Below are positions 34,864 through 46,566 of a stretch of DNA of 64,000 nt, in pieces. Both the position numbers and the translations under genes were made by a program. Numbering within the stretch: the first letter of the stretch is position 1; every line of letters begins with the position of its first letter. Under the pieces are notes generated by a model. The model saw nothing but the letters and a program-made list of their open reading frames with translations. It had not been told where the DNA came from and searched no databases. Source of the DNA: Chamaecyparis obtusa (lineage: Eukaryota > Streptophyta > Pinopsida > Cupressales > Cupressaceae); assembly GCA_027943335.1 (NCBI GenBank), contig BSBK01007022.1, positions 186,001 through 250,000 on the forward strand, read 5' to 3'.

Positions 34864-34903
34864 GCATGATCGCAAGGGCCAGTTTCGGCCCCTGCGATCA
34901 TGC
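34864..34903. other. Hairpin in 5' LTR of element D
   Basis: The 17-base arms are GCATGATCGCAAGGGCC (34864-34880) and GGCCCCTGCGATCATGC (34887-34903), with a 6-base loop. They pair with a single A-C mismatch. The copy at 42680-42719 keeps the stem with a paired change. Confidence 0.75.
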
Positions 34904-36329
34904 ACCTGGCCGCCATGTGGCACTTTTGGTGAGATGGCGGTATGTTGCTGTTCAGTTGCCTAGGTGGAGATATGAGAAAATTGGATGATGCCATGTGGCA
35001 TGAAGCATAGAGAAGTGATGAGATGGCGAATGAGGTGGTAGGCCGGCCAATCCGGGCTTGCCATGTGTCAGGTGGGTCCCGCTGCAGGAGGCCAAAAATG
35101 ATTATCTTATTCAAAATTCCTTCCCATGCAAAGTGAAAAATCAAAATTAAAGATATATTTTCATATAGTTTCGGCTATATTGAAAATTCAAATATTAAAG
35201 TTACAGACTTGGGAGACCATTTTAATGGCTAGGGGCTTTATTTTTTGCCCAACTATGGACTATTATATACCGCCAGAAAGGTCTCCACACGAGGATTCTG
35301 ATTCTGAAACTAGATTTTGCAAAGGTGGTCATTTGCTTACGTTATTTGCAGTTTAAGTTTTAGGGGGGCCGGGGAAGATATTTTGTGAAATCTGATTCTT
35401 TTCACTTGGTGATTCATGGAATTTGTTGATCTTAAGGGCAGGTGTCAGTTTGGGTAACCTGCTATGTTGTTCCCCCTCTTCTTATTCTTGTTTCTGATCT
35501 CTTTAGAAGGGTTCCAGTCTTTTTTGCATGAGGAGAGCTTTGCAAGTTTGAGTTCCATGAATGCAAGTTCTCAGTTTCATTTCAGAATTCTCATTTTGAG
35601 TTTGTTGTGATTTGAATGTATAGATATAGGTGATTCAATGAAATACAATGAAAATCCTTTCCCATATTTGTTTGATGTCTCTTTGTGTCTTTGTCAAATT
35701 GTTGTATATTGATTTGTAAGGCATCTTTGTATACCTATTTACAATGTAAATGGTGCGATGACTTTCAAGTTTCTTTCAAGGAAAGTGTAATATCTTAAAG
35801 ATTGTTGCTGATAATATGATGTTTCATAAGGATCTGATGTCCAGATAGGGGGAAGAAAGAATGGTGTGCAAGGTGCATTGTTTGAATTTCAGTTGTATAA
35901 GATTTGAAGTTTCTTGTTGATGTGCATCTCATGACTCCATGCCCATGATTAGGCACTGGTTTGACTAGACTTGTAATCGAAACCTTTTAAATCAACTTTC
36001 CCTTTCTGTTGATGAGCTTGAAAGAAGTTTGTAGCATGTGGGTAGGCTTCCCATATCAGAGATTCATCTCAGTTATGAATCCTATTGCAGGACATATTTA
36101 TTCTATTTAATCCATTAGTGAATCTGCTTATTAGGTGTTTGTATTAGTTCGTATCAGTTTGTGTAAGTAGAGAAGTAAGGTACACCCACCTGGGTCTGTG
36201 GAGCCCGAAGTGAAGAAGGATTCCATCCTTGTTAATTAGCATTTCTCTTGCCAGGAAAAGAGCACCAGAAGGGACAGATCAGGTTTATGGTCTAGTTATT
36301 TACCCTTGCAAGAAAAATAGCTAACAAAA

Positions 36330-36347
36330 TGGTGACTCTGCTGGGGA
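36330..36347 (+). other. Primer binding site of element D
   Basis: TGGTGACTCTGCTGGGGA lies three bases after the LTR end. The tRNA is not assigned. Confidence 0.7.
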
Positions 36348-36956
36348 TGAAATAAATGACAGCAAGTTACGATGTCCAATTCCTTGCTTTGCTGAATCAT
36401 CCCAAGGTCTGGTCTAGTTTGGTTATAGAGTCTAGTTCTTTTAAAAAATTGTTATATTCTCTCATTAAATGAGAGTGGCGACTCTGTATGATGATCAGTG
36501 ACATATATTTCAAATTCAGATATATATATTGTAGGAGTGTGACTTTACTGGTGAAGAATGCATTGTAAATCTACAAATGATCAGTAAGGTTTGAAGTATT
36601 TTCCTCTTTCATAGAGGTGGTGACTCCGTGTCAAGATCAGTGAAGTGTTTGTGGTTTCTCAAAGGCAATACATCAGATTTTAAAGCTTGGCTACATTGGT
36701 TGTATTCCAGGTAATCTTGCAGTTCAGTATTTAAATGGTGAAGAAATGTTTCCCTATCTAATGATTTTCAGCATTATGTTAGAGGGAAGGAAATAATGTT
36801 TGCACACTAAGTTTCAGAAAATTTTTATGGTCTGTGTTTTGGTGTGTGGATTATCTTAAAGTTTTAAAGTTTTATCACAAGGTTGAAGTCATTTATGGTT
36901 GTATTCTAGAAATGTATTCTGAGTTTACCCAGTCTTGTGTATCTTCAAGTAATAGT

Positions 36957-37547
36957 ATGTCTCATATGACATCTTAGATGGAGGGTAAAAGGAATTTTCA
37001 TTTTCAGTTCTACCCTACCTTAAATTTTCAAGGAATTCTGGGTTATCCAAATGTGGTACCTCCGGAGATTAGGGAAATATTGCCCTTGTTCAGTGGTATA
37101 GGAAGTGAGTCAGCTGAAAAACATCTCAGTCATTTCCTGGATTTTATAGAAGATTATGAAATTATCCATGAGGATGTAATAATGAAGTTATTTGTTCGAT
37201 CTTTAGTTGGAGAGGCTAGAGAGTGGTTTTCCCTTTTGTTTCCTCGGTCAATCAATTCATGGGAAGAATTTGAATTGGCATTTAATGAACATTTCAAAGA
37301 ATGGGAAGGTGATTATGATCTACTAGTTAACTTGATTGGTATTCACAAAGTAGATGCGGAGTTAGTTCCCACTTTTAATTCCAAATTCATGAAAACTCTG
37401 CATAAGATTCCGGTTAAATGTAGACCACATGATGTTATATGTTTAGTTGTTTATCTTGCTACCTATGATCAAAAAATGAATTATTTGTTGAGGGATAAAC
37501 AACCACAAAGTTTAGATCAGGCTTTCCAAATTGCTATGGATATTTAA
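36957..37547 (+). pseudogene. Element D gag
   Basis: An in-frame ATG at 36957 is followed by a TAG at 36975 and a second ATG at 36978. The 189-residue segment is a retrotransposon gag capsid: GILGYPNVVPPEIRE, EKHLSHFLDFIEDYE, LVGEAREWFSLLFPRSINSW and FELAFNEHF, ending QSLDQAFQIAMDI. The blocks match element C gag closely. A TAA at 37545 separates it from the next segment in the same frame, so gag and the following ORF were probably one protein. The role is RNA packaging in a particle made with a helper's enzymes. Confidence 0.85.
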
Positions 37548-39068
37548 TGTAACAAGAAATATGGAGTTATAAGATGAAAAGTTTCCACTGATTTGTTTTC
37601 TCAAAGTTTAGATAACAACATGCTGAAATCTGAGAAATGTTTATATGTTGATTCCTCGATTGATTATACTAACCAGTTTGTGTTAACTAATGTGAATCAA
37701 GAACTTCAGACTACGGTTGAAGTACTTCCTCAAGCACAATCTTCAGGTGATTTGAATATGGTAGAATTTGTGAAGGACTGCAGTAGTGAAAGTGAAGACA
37801 TTCAGCTAGATGCAATGTATTTGCATAGAGTCTCAGTGTTGAAAGAGGCTCTTAGCGCTCAAGAGAAGGAGATTGAAGTGTTGGAATATCTTGAGGTCAT
37901 GAAAGATGAGTATGATGACCAAATATGTGAGTATACAAAAGATTGCATTGATGAGTATGATGAGGATTCGTCACAAGTCGAAGGCAAGAGTGATTTGTGT
38001 TTTTCCCCCATGATCATGGCTGAAAATATTCTTGAGAAACAAAATTATTCAAAATTATGTAATGCTGATAATGATATGTCTTTAAGTAGATATTGTTCTT
38101 CTTGTGTCGAGGAAGATGTTTTAGATTTTGAATGTTTTGAATCTCAACAAAGTGTTGATAATTGTGTTTTCAGATTTGGGTCTGAATGTGAATCTCAGTT
38201 TCAAGACAAGTTTATGAATGCAAGTGTAGATTTAATTTCATTTTTAGATTCTAATGATCCGACACTTGAGAGTTTTCGATTTGAGATAGATGTTGAATTG
38301 GAAAACAAATCAAATTATGTGCCAGAAATAGATATGGATGTGTTCACATTTGATTTTGGTGTTTGTGGTAGTAATAAACTTTTGGACATCTGTATGCAAA
38401 GCCATCTTTTCCTTTCTCAGGATGAAGATATGGAACAGAGAAAAGCGTTTGATTGTGAGAAAGACACAACAAAAAATTTGTTTCAGAATGAGGTATGTTT
38501 TCCTCTCTATCATGTGGATGATAATAATGTTGAGTGCATATACGATGATCAGCTAGAGTTTGATATGTTTGGCGGAAGCTAATGTGAGATTCAAGGTGCT
38601 TGTGATTTTGATTTGTATGAGCCCGTATATGAATGTTTCCATCAAGATGTTGTTTGCACTTTTGAAGTAGATTCAGAATACATTTACAAATCAGAGTTAG
38701 AGACTTTCAGATTCGGTGATAATGTTATTGTCTGTCATAAGAATGAAGAGGATCCGAATGGTAAAGTCAGTAAGTCTTCTATTGTCTATTCGGAATGCAT
38801 TTTATCAAATAATGAGTTTTATGAATGCCCTTTTCATGTTTCTAGATCGCAGTATGAAGTTGTCCTTCTTCATGATCAACTTGGTAAAGATATTTCAGTG
38901 TTTAGTCATGCATTGATTTCAGAAGGATGTCATGTGAGGAATTTATTCCAGCCGATTGGTTATGATGAGTTTCAAGATAACAGATGGTTTTCAATTGGTT
39001 ATCTAGATATGATGAATAGTTTTCATTACAATAGTGATGTTTTCTTGATAACCAGTTGGTTTCTCTGA
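37548..39068 (+). pseudogene. Element D gag extension: long acidic protein, function unknown
   Basis: It continues the gag frame after TAA (37545) and TGA (about 37575): 37593-38582 (329 residues) and, after TAA at 38580, 38613-39068 (151 residues). It is acidic, with many D, E, S and C, and lacks a zinc knuckle, protease or RT motif. Recurrent phrases include LEYLEVMKDEYDDQICEY and DFECFESQ. I do not recognise it. The nearly intact frame over 1.5 kb suggests coding function in the parent. It could be a fused ORF specific to this LARD-like family. Confidence 0.6.
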
Positions 39069-39344
39069 ATTCTTATGATATTGGGTAAAAATGAGAATCA
39101 GATTTTTGATCATGGTAAGTGAGCCTCAGTTGGTTTCCGTCTATAAAATTTTTGTGTATATGTGTAAAGGTTTCCCTTTTGCAGTAGTGTAGTTTGCTTT
39201 AAATGAACGAGCTTCGAAATTGATTTTTGGAGAAAGCTTTGGAGTGATAAGAAGAGAAGTTAGTTTTTGGGGTGGTCTGCTCTTCCAGAAGATTCTGATA
39301 TTCTTACCATGATCTTGTGATCAAGCATCCACAGTCGGAGCCAC
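39069..39344 (+). other. 3' untranslated interior of element D
   Basis: No gene. It ends CAGTCGGAGCCAC directly before the 3' LTR, with no strong polypurine tract. Confidence 0.6.
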
Positions 39345-41058
39345 TGTTGGTACCCTTAAAATTTTTGAGGAATGGGACACATTAGCATGCATTTGTATTA
39401 TTTTTGCTTTCAGGATGCATGTGGGAACCAGGTGTTTTCTGGGTGATTTCATAAAATTCAAATGTCCATTGACTTTCACATGTTTTAGTGGTTTATTCCG
39501 AGTCCTAAAGTTGCATGTTGAAATGGGTTTTCATCATTTCATCCCTAGGGGGTCTCAAAATCAAAAAATTGCCAAGTGTAGAAATCACCAAGAAGGGTTA
39601 CTTTGAGGTTGAATAATATGAAATCTGATAAGTGTCATGAAAATCTGAGCCTATTTTCTTGTTGCACACATTGCATACTCTCTATGTGTCAGGTTTCAGG
39701 TCCCCGTGATAAGTTTTGACCCTATTTGTTCATCCCCTTCCGGAGGTGTTTTCTTAGTTTTGCACTTGTGCACTTGTTCAGTTATTCTCGGAGGCCCTGT
39801 TTGTGGAGCTATATCTTTTGCGCGGTGATTGGGAGTGAAGTGGTGATCATTTCCCTGCATTTTAAAAAAGTTTTACTTCATCCCTGTCAGTTAGCAGCTC
39901 ATGATAAATCCATTGGATGATTTTCCCAATGTGATTCCATTTGCAGTTTCTGTTGTTTGCAAAGAGTGTGAAGTGCATCAGTTTGCCAGAGGTCAACTTT
40001 GCTCGTTTATAAATTTTGACCAGTCAAACTTATCAATAAAATTCTTGTTGGTCTGCATTGAAAAGTTGACATATTACTTCCTGTTCAGATTTGAGCTTTT
40101 TGCCAATCCAGTTGATCTCTTTTTGAAGGCATTTCCAAACTAAACTTTCCATTGTTTTTTGCATTTTCTGAGTGTGCCTCTGCAAGTACCAATTTTTATG
40201 AGGCCATCTCTTTTTCCCCGCCAGTGCCCAGTTTGAAGTAGTGATTGATTCATGTTGTTTATGTCTCAATGAACTCCTGTGCCAGTTTGTAGCCTCCTCA
40301 GACTCTGTTTGGTATTTTTGCCAGGGTGTTTTCAAAGGCAGTTTATTACTTCTGACAGTGTGTTTGCAGAAAACAGAATGAAAAGAGCAACTTTGAAGGC
40401 TTGTAACTTTCACCTCGGTTTTTGTCATGGGATGCCATTTTTCAAAATGCTTGCTTGTATGACAGAGAATAGGCTCGTTCAGTGGTGGGGCTGGGTCAGG
40501 TGATTATGTCAGTTTTTGAAGCCAGTTTCCGGGCCTGTTTTTCTTGATTTTGGTGCTTTGCAAATTTGGTTTTTTTTGAGACTTTGAGTATTTGGGTATG
40601 ATTGATTTTTGATCATCAGATGTTACAAAAGGCGTTTGGAGCTATTTCAGGCTTGGGTGTTTGAAATCAAAATATTTTTTAGTCGGGCCCGCTTCGGGAC
40701 CGGACTAACCTAATCAAGGTTGCAGCTTCAGGATTGAGATGGCCTATGCCTGATAAAGATGAGAGTCATGATTTGTTATGTTTTGTATCCAAGAGATGAT
40801 TCTACAGAAGTAAAGTAAACCATTATCAGAAGATATTGACATTCCCTTTAGTGGAATGAGCAGCAACGGATGATGGTAGGTGCTATGCCATCCAAGGTAT
40901 GTAAAAAGTCATCAAATTTGAGTGACTTAAGTTTTAAAATTGTAACATATCTTATGTCAAAAGTGATGATGCAAGAGGGAACAACATTCAAGGGACATGG
41001 ATTTCGAAAGGATCTTGCAGAGATCCACGGTGGGTGTTCGAATCTGATTTTTCTCTGA

Positions 41059-41840
41059 GATTGCTGATGACATTCCTTTCAAATACAGAGGGAATATGAG
41101 AAGGGACCGGCCTTCAAGGAAAATTAGGGAAGAGAAGCTTAAGAAATCTGTGGATAATTCTTCAGATTTGAGGTATCCAGATTCTGTATCGTATAGTACA
41201 AATATACTGGTTGTAGGAGTTTCACAAGCTGTTATAGAATTTGAAGATTATGTTTTGTTGAAGACAATGAAGAGAATGATACTCTTCAAGATTATGTCAG
41301 TAGGATTGATAAAGATAAACAAGTTGTGGCTTCCTTGTTTTCAAGTGTAAGCGAGCATGTGGAAGAGTCTGTTCATTGCAAAGAAAAGGAGTCAGACAAT
41401 GTTTCAAACGAAAATGGTTGCCTTCAAGAAGACTTCAGTGTGCAACGAAAGGATTTGAGTAATTTTATTTATGCTGAAGACACAACAAGTGATGCTATTT
41501 TAGAGCATTCATATAAGAGTTGTTTAAGCTCTCCAAAGATGATGCATGTAGCTGGATCTGATTATATTGGTGAAGAGATTGTGGAACCCATCACAAATAA
41601 TTCTTGAACCTCCAAGCGAACACAAAAGATATCTTTATTAGGTCATGGATTACATGGAAAAAGAGTAGTTGATAAAATAATGGAGGATGGTAAGGAAGGC
41701 ATTTGACAGTTTTTCCAGCAATGGCGGATAGTTTTGTTGGAGCTGTGAAACCTCGCTTCTTACCTTCTAGATGGGATATTCAGCATAGTGGCCACTGTGA
41801 ATCTAGTGATTATAGTGTTTATAATCCTTCCAAGAGGAAT
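41059..41840 (+). pseudogene. Captured plant gene fragment inside the 3' LTR of element D
   Basis: This is the counterpart of 33240-34020. Here the middle frame is better preserved: 41326-41607 reads through SSVSEHVEESVHCKEKESD, SNFIYAEDTT and MMHVAGSDYIGEEIVEP without a break. After a TGA at 41605 the same frame gives SLLGHGLHGKRVVDKIMEDG. A shift then gives FVGAVKPRFLPSRWDIQHSG and SDYSVYNPSKR (to 41840). Differences between the copies are few and not obviously biased to codon third positions. Confidence 0.55.
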
Positions 41841-42679
41841 GAGCTAGAAAAACTCATCTGCAAGTGCAGAGAACTGAGAAGCCCACACAAAGTTCGAATT
41901 GGGGCACAAAGTCTTTGGAGACTCAACACAAAGGAGTGCCCTATTAGCACAGACACGACATGTGAATTATTTTAAAGTTTTAAAAGAAAAGGGATTAGCA
42001 TTAAAATTAAAGGAAGCCAGCGCCATGAAAAAGGGATGCTTCATGCAAAGGGTAACTATTGTGGAAATGCAAGACTCAGCATTTGAAAAGGAAGACGCAG
42101 CATTACAAATGGGAAGACTCAACATTTCAAAGGGGAAACCACCAGCGCAAGCAAATGGAAGAGACCAACATCAAAACAAAATGGAGCTCACGCCAAATGA
42201 AGAGGCAGAGTTGAAATGAAATGGTAGCGTTAAAGGGAAGACTTTGCATTCAAATGGGCTGCTTGTGTATGAAGAAAAAGCTCATGCAAATTTGAAAGAA
42301 GCCTTGGCACATGAAACAGTAGAGCCTAGCGTGAATATGAAGGGAGGATGCTGCATGAGTAGCCTATGACATCTTGAGTTGAGAAGGCCTCACACATAAA
42401 AGAGTAATCACATACTTATAAGTGCGTGAGGTACGAATAAAAGGCTGAACAGTTTCATTATCCCACATTGGCGAGAAGTGGGGACTTTTTATAGTTTTTA
42501 TATGAAAACGCACACAGCAAAATGAAGAAAGAGCCAAGAGGCTTTTGGCGGGTCCTCTAGGCTTGGTGGCTTCTGTGCACTAGTGGGCCCCACAAAAAGG
42601 GATAAGATATTTTTGACCAAATTGTGTGACTGTGCAAGAATGACGGCCTCGGGATTCATGCGATAACATAATGGTGGTC

Positions 42680-42719
42680 GTATGATCGCAAGGGCTAGTT
42701 TTAGCCCTTGCGATCATGC
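42680..42719. other. Hairpin in 3' LTR of element D
   Basis: The arms are GTATGATCGCAAGGGCT (42680-42696) and AGCCCTTGCGATCATGC (42703-42719), with loop AGTTTT. Relative to the 5' LTR, the loop-closing pair changed from C-G to T-A, so pairing is kept. The A-C mismatch of the 5' copy is an A-T pair here. Confidence 0.75.
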
Positions 42720-44142
42720 ACCTGGCCGCCATGTGGCACTTTTGGTGAGATGGCAGTATGTTGCTGTTCAGTTGCCCAGGTGGAGATATGAGCAAATTGG
42801 ATGACGCCACGTGGCACGAAGCACAAAGTAGTGATGAGATTGCAGATGAGGTGGTAGGCCGGCCAATCTGGGCTTGCCATGTGTCAAGTGGGTCCTGCTG
42901 CAGGAGGCCAAAAATGATTATCTTATTCAAAATTCCTTCCCGTGCAAAGTGAAAAATCAAAATTAAAGATATATTTTCATATAGTTTCGACTATATTGAA
43001 AATTCAAATATTAAAGTTACAGACTTGGGAGACCATTTTAATGGCTGGGAGCTTTATTTTTTGCCCAACTATGGACTATTATATACCACCCAAAAGGTCT
43101 CCACGCGAGGATTCTGATTCTAAAACTAGATTTTGCACAGGTGGTCATTTGCTTACGTTATTTGCAGTTTAAGTTTTAGGGGGGCCGGGGAAGATATTTT
43201 GTGAAATCTAATTCTTTTCACCTGGTGATTCATGGAATTTGTTGATCTTAAGGGCAGGTGTCAGTTTGGGTAACTTGCTATGTTGTTCCCCCTCTTCTTA
43301 TTCTTATTTCTGATCTCTTTAGAAGGGTTCCAATCTTTTTTGCATGAGGAGAGCTCTACAAGTTTGAGTTCCATGAATGCATGTTCTCAGTTTCATTTCA
43401 GAATTCTCATTTTGAGTTTGTTGTGATTTGAATGTATAGATATAGGTGATTCAATGAAATACAGTGAAAATCCTTTCCCATATTTGTTTGATGTCTCTTT
43501 GTGTCTTTGTCAAATTGTTGTATATTTATTTGTAAGGCATCTCTGTATACCTGTTTACAAGGTAAATGGTGCAATGACTTTCAAGTTTCTTTCAAGGAAA
43601 GTGTAATATCTTGAAGATTGTTGCTGATAATATGATGTTTCATAAGGATCTGATGTCTAGATAGGGGGAAGAAAGAATGGTGTGCAAGGTGCATTGTTTG
43701 AATTTCAGTTGTATAAGATTTGAAGTTTCCTATTGACGTGCATCTCATGACTCCATGCCCATGATTAGGCACTGGTTTGACTAGACTTGTAATCGAAACC
43801 TTTTAAGTCAACTTTCCCTTTTTGTTGATGAGCTTGAAAGAAGTTTGTAGCATGTGGGTAGGCTTCCCATATCAAAGATTCATCTCAGTTATGAATCCTA
43901 TTGCAAGACATATTTATTCTATTTAATCCATTAGTCAATCTACTTATTAGGTTTTTGTATTAGTTCGTATCAGTTTGTGTAAGTAGAGAAGTAAGGTACA
44001 CCCACCTGGGTCTGTGGAGCCCGAAGTGAAGAAGGATTCCATCCTTGTTAATTAGCATTTCTCTTGCCAGGAAAAGAGCACTGGAAGGGAGAGATCAGGT
44101 TTATGGTCTAGTTATTTACCCTTGCAAGAAAAATAGCTAACA

Positions 44143-44525
44143 CTGGGATCACTATAGAAATGGTTGTACAAGTGAAAACTAGAAGCATGACATCAAATGA
44201 TAATACTGGTAAGGCTATCAGTATGTTCATAAAGAATACCAATTCCAGGGAACCCATTGGGAAAAAACCAAAGGGTGATTACATTGTGAAAGTCAAGAAT
44301 GTCAAAGGAAAGAAATGGTAGCCAAAAAGGGTTGAAGCTGCAAAGATGTCTTCTATCCAAAATAATGATAATCAAAAGGAAGTTGAGAAGCCAGTTAATA
44401 CAATGGCTAAGAATGAGAAAGAAAAAAATATGTTACAACTGATACATCTTAGAAGCAAAAAGATGCTAAAGGTATGAAAATTGAAATTCCCTCTACCCAT
44501 GTTGATATGTTGTCAATGTTGTCTC
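44143..44525 (+). pseudogene. Element C coding region, continuation
   Basis: This is the other side of the element D insertion. Frames read VVQVKTRSMTSNDNTGKAIS, KPKGDYIVKVKNVKGKKW and IPSTHVDMLSMLSLM, a linker typical of gypsy polyproteins between gag and protease. A TGG-to-TAG change occurs near 44319. It is cut at 44525 by the LTR of element F. Confidence 0.5.
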
Positions 44526-45232
44526 TGATGAAGGGTTCTCCCCTTAATACCAAAAACATATAACAGAAATAGTGAAACAACAACAATTTGCAAGAACAAA
44601 AAATGGGCTTCTTATTATCTCCACAAGTGTGGAATTAAAAATTTCAGAATTACAATATGCAAAGCCACATGGACATTTTCCTTACATTTTCCAAAAATTT
44701 AGCCCTTAAAGCTAACTACCCATAGAATTATTTTATTTTTCATAATTATTACATTAGGTTTGTCTCAAAATAATTACAAAATATGTTTTTTAGGTAGCCC
44801 AACTTTCGGAGGCCATAACTTTTTAACCATAGCTCTATTTTTTTTTTAAATTTATTATAACCACTTTTCAAAAATGGGAGGACCTAATCTACAGTGCCTA
44901 ACTCATGCAAGCTCTAGTTAGCCAGGGGTTAATCACAATTTTAAGCCTCTAAGAACTTTAAAATTGAGCTCAAAGGTTTCATACCCAAAAACCTCAACAA
45001 CTTTACTGATACAGATGATATCACAATGAAACTCAACTGGTAGGCTGATATGACTAAGATGAACCTCCACTTGTGAAATCAGAACATTCCAAGCTAGTAT
45101 GAACAACTTAAGTTAAAAATAGTAAGTTTCCACAAATAGAAGCTTTGCACAAGATAGCCCTTATTGAAAAGAAACCAAGAATATTTTTGGATGATGCAAG
45201 ATTTCCTCTACACTTAGGATGCTCCCGCATCA
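44526..45232 (-). repeat. 3' LTR of the older chromovirus F
   Basis: On the minus strand it starts TGATGCGGGAGCATCC at 45232 and ends GGGGAGAACCCTTCATCA at 44526, matching the 801-bp LTRs of element G at both ends. At 707 bp it is shorter, so it carries deletions. It is the downstream end of the minus-strand element continued at 45233-45663 and 61303-64000. Confidence 0.85.
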
Positions 45233-45663
45233 AACACCTGGGGTAATTTGAGAAGTGACCCTGTCACGTCTCAGGTGTGCAGAGGAAAACCAAGATAGTT
45301 AACCTCCTCTCTTGTCAGCCATGATGAATCTTCAATAGGTCATCCTTTCCATTTGACTAGATATTCTTCATATGTCCCATTTCTTGTGCTTCTACCAACA
45401 TGACTATCTAGTATATCCTCAATTTCTTAGGTAGCTAAAGTAGTTGCCAAAATACTCCACTATGCTTCTGTGACCCCCATCTTCAACACCCCCTTCATGA
45501 TATTATGTCATATCTAAAATGTTAAATACTATTGAAATATTCAGTTGAGTAGGAAATTCTAATTCATAGCCATTTCTTGAATCATGCTTCTTCAATATCT
45601 TACATGACCCAAACTTCTTCATTTTCAACTTGTTATATGTATCTACTGGAAATCGCTCCTTTC
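45233..45663 (-). pseudogene. Element F integrase C-terminus and chromodomain end
   Basis: On the minus strand this encodes ERFPVDTYNKLKMKKFGSCKIL, YELEFPTQLNISIVFNILDM and then a degraded chromodomain tail, ending SLLKLPQVFDAG before the LTR. It is collinear with element G at 60080-60490. It joins the 61303-64000 part once element G is removed; the shared duplicated bases are CTTTC. Confidence 0.8.
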
Positions 45664-46464
45664 TGATGCAGGAGCATCTTGGGTGTAAGAGCACTCTTGC
45701 ATCACCCAAAAATATTTTTGGTTTCTTTTTAATAAGGGCTATCTTGTGTAGAGCTGCTATTTATGGAAACTTACTATTTTTAGTAATTTTGTCATACAAT
45801 CTCAGAATGTTCTAATTTCTCAGTTGGAGGTTCATCTTAGTCATATCAGCCTACCAGTTGAGTTTCATTACCACATCATCTGTATTGGTGAAGTTATTGA
45901 GATTTTTGGGTATGAAATTTTTTAGGTCAATTTTGAATGCCTTAGAGGCTCCGGATCATGATCAACCCCTGACTGATTGGAGCTTGTGCGAGTTAGGCAC
46001 TGTAGATCAGGTCCTACCATTTCTGAAAAGTGGCTACAAAAGAGAAACAAAGCTACAGTTAGAAAGTTATGGCCTCTAGAAGTTGGGGAACTTAAAAACA
46101 TACTTTTGTAATTATTTGGATCCAACCCTATGTAAAAAGAAAAGAAAAGAAAATAATTCTTAGGATAGTCGGCCTTAAGGGATAAATTTCTAGAACCTTC
46201 TCGGGCGGTGGAAATTGCCTATATAAGAAAGGTCCGTAGTGTTGTCTAGGGTAGTTTGGGCTAGATCTGGGTAATGATTCGAGGCTTTTTCCTATAGAAT
46301 ATTGTGAAGGAAAATGCCCATGTGGCTTTGCATATTGTAATTTTGAAATTTGTAATTCCACATTTGTGGAGATAATAGGAAGCCCATTCTCTGTTCTAGC
46401 AAATTGTTGTTGTTTCTCTGTTTCTATTATGTGTTTGTAGTATTAAGGGGAGCACCCTTCATCA
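45664..46464 (+). repeat. 5' LTR of element G
   Basis: It starts TGATGCAGGAGCATC and ends ACCCTTCATCA. It matches 60497-61297 with scattered substitutions and no net length change. TATATAAG at 46220-46227 (61053-61060 in the partner) is the likely TATA box. Confidence 0.94.
46220..46227 (+). promoter_or_regulatory. Putative TATA box of element G LTR
   Basis: TATATAAG is conserved in both LTRs, about 240 bases before the LTR end. Confidence 0.55.
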
Positions 46465-46466
46465 AG

Positions 46467-46477
46467 TGGTATCAGAG
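46467..46477 (+). other. Primer binding site of element G
   Basis: TGGTATCAGAG, two bases after the LTR, is an initiator-Met-type site as expected for chromoviruses. Confidence 0.85.
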
Positions 46478-46566
46478 TAGGAGTTCCTGAGTGTGTAAAT
46501 AGGTCATCGACTGTGAGGTAGTTTGCACCGAGACCGTGGTTTAGGGTTTTAGCGAGCAGCGTGAAA

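Larger units (their letters stand above)
31527..36326 (+). repeat. 5' LTR of element D (4.8 kb)
   Basis: It is defined by the near-identical copy at 39345-44142 and by the PBS that follows. It contains a captured gene-like segment (33240-34020), a motif-rich block (34170-34440), a 17-bp-stem hairpin (34864-34903) and a TATA-like TATTATATACC near 35267. ORFs of 60-150 codons in both strands inside it are mostly chance. Confidence 0.93.
31527..44142 (+). mobile_element. Element D: gag-only LTR retrotransposon with 4.8-kb LTRs
   Basis: LTRs at 31527-36326 (4800 bp) and 39345-44142 (4798 bp) flank a 3.0-kb interior with a PBS, gag and a gag-linked acidic ORF. Both LTRs start TGTTGGTACC and end AGCTAACA. 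The flanks are CTAGG (31522-31526) and CTGGG (44143-44147), a 5-bp duplication with one change. Total length is 12.6 kb. No protease, RT, RNase H or integrase is present, so it is a large non-autonomous (LARD-like) element. In the first 400 bases I count roughly 14 differences between the LTRs, about 3.5%. Confidence 0.92.
39345..44142 (+). repeat. 3' LTR of element D (4.8 kb)
   Basis: It matches 31527-36326 from TGTTGGTACC to AGCTAACA with scattered substitutions and few indels. It contains the second copies of the gene-like segment (41059-41840) and the hairpin (42680-42719). The flanking CTGGG is the right-hand target duplication. Confidence 0.93.

Noticed and set aside
34680..35144. 154-codon minus-strand ORF overlapping the hairpin in the LTR of D
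   Set aside because: The copy in the other LTR is shortened, the product has no known motif, and the ORF spans a non-coding inverted repeat.
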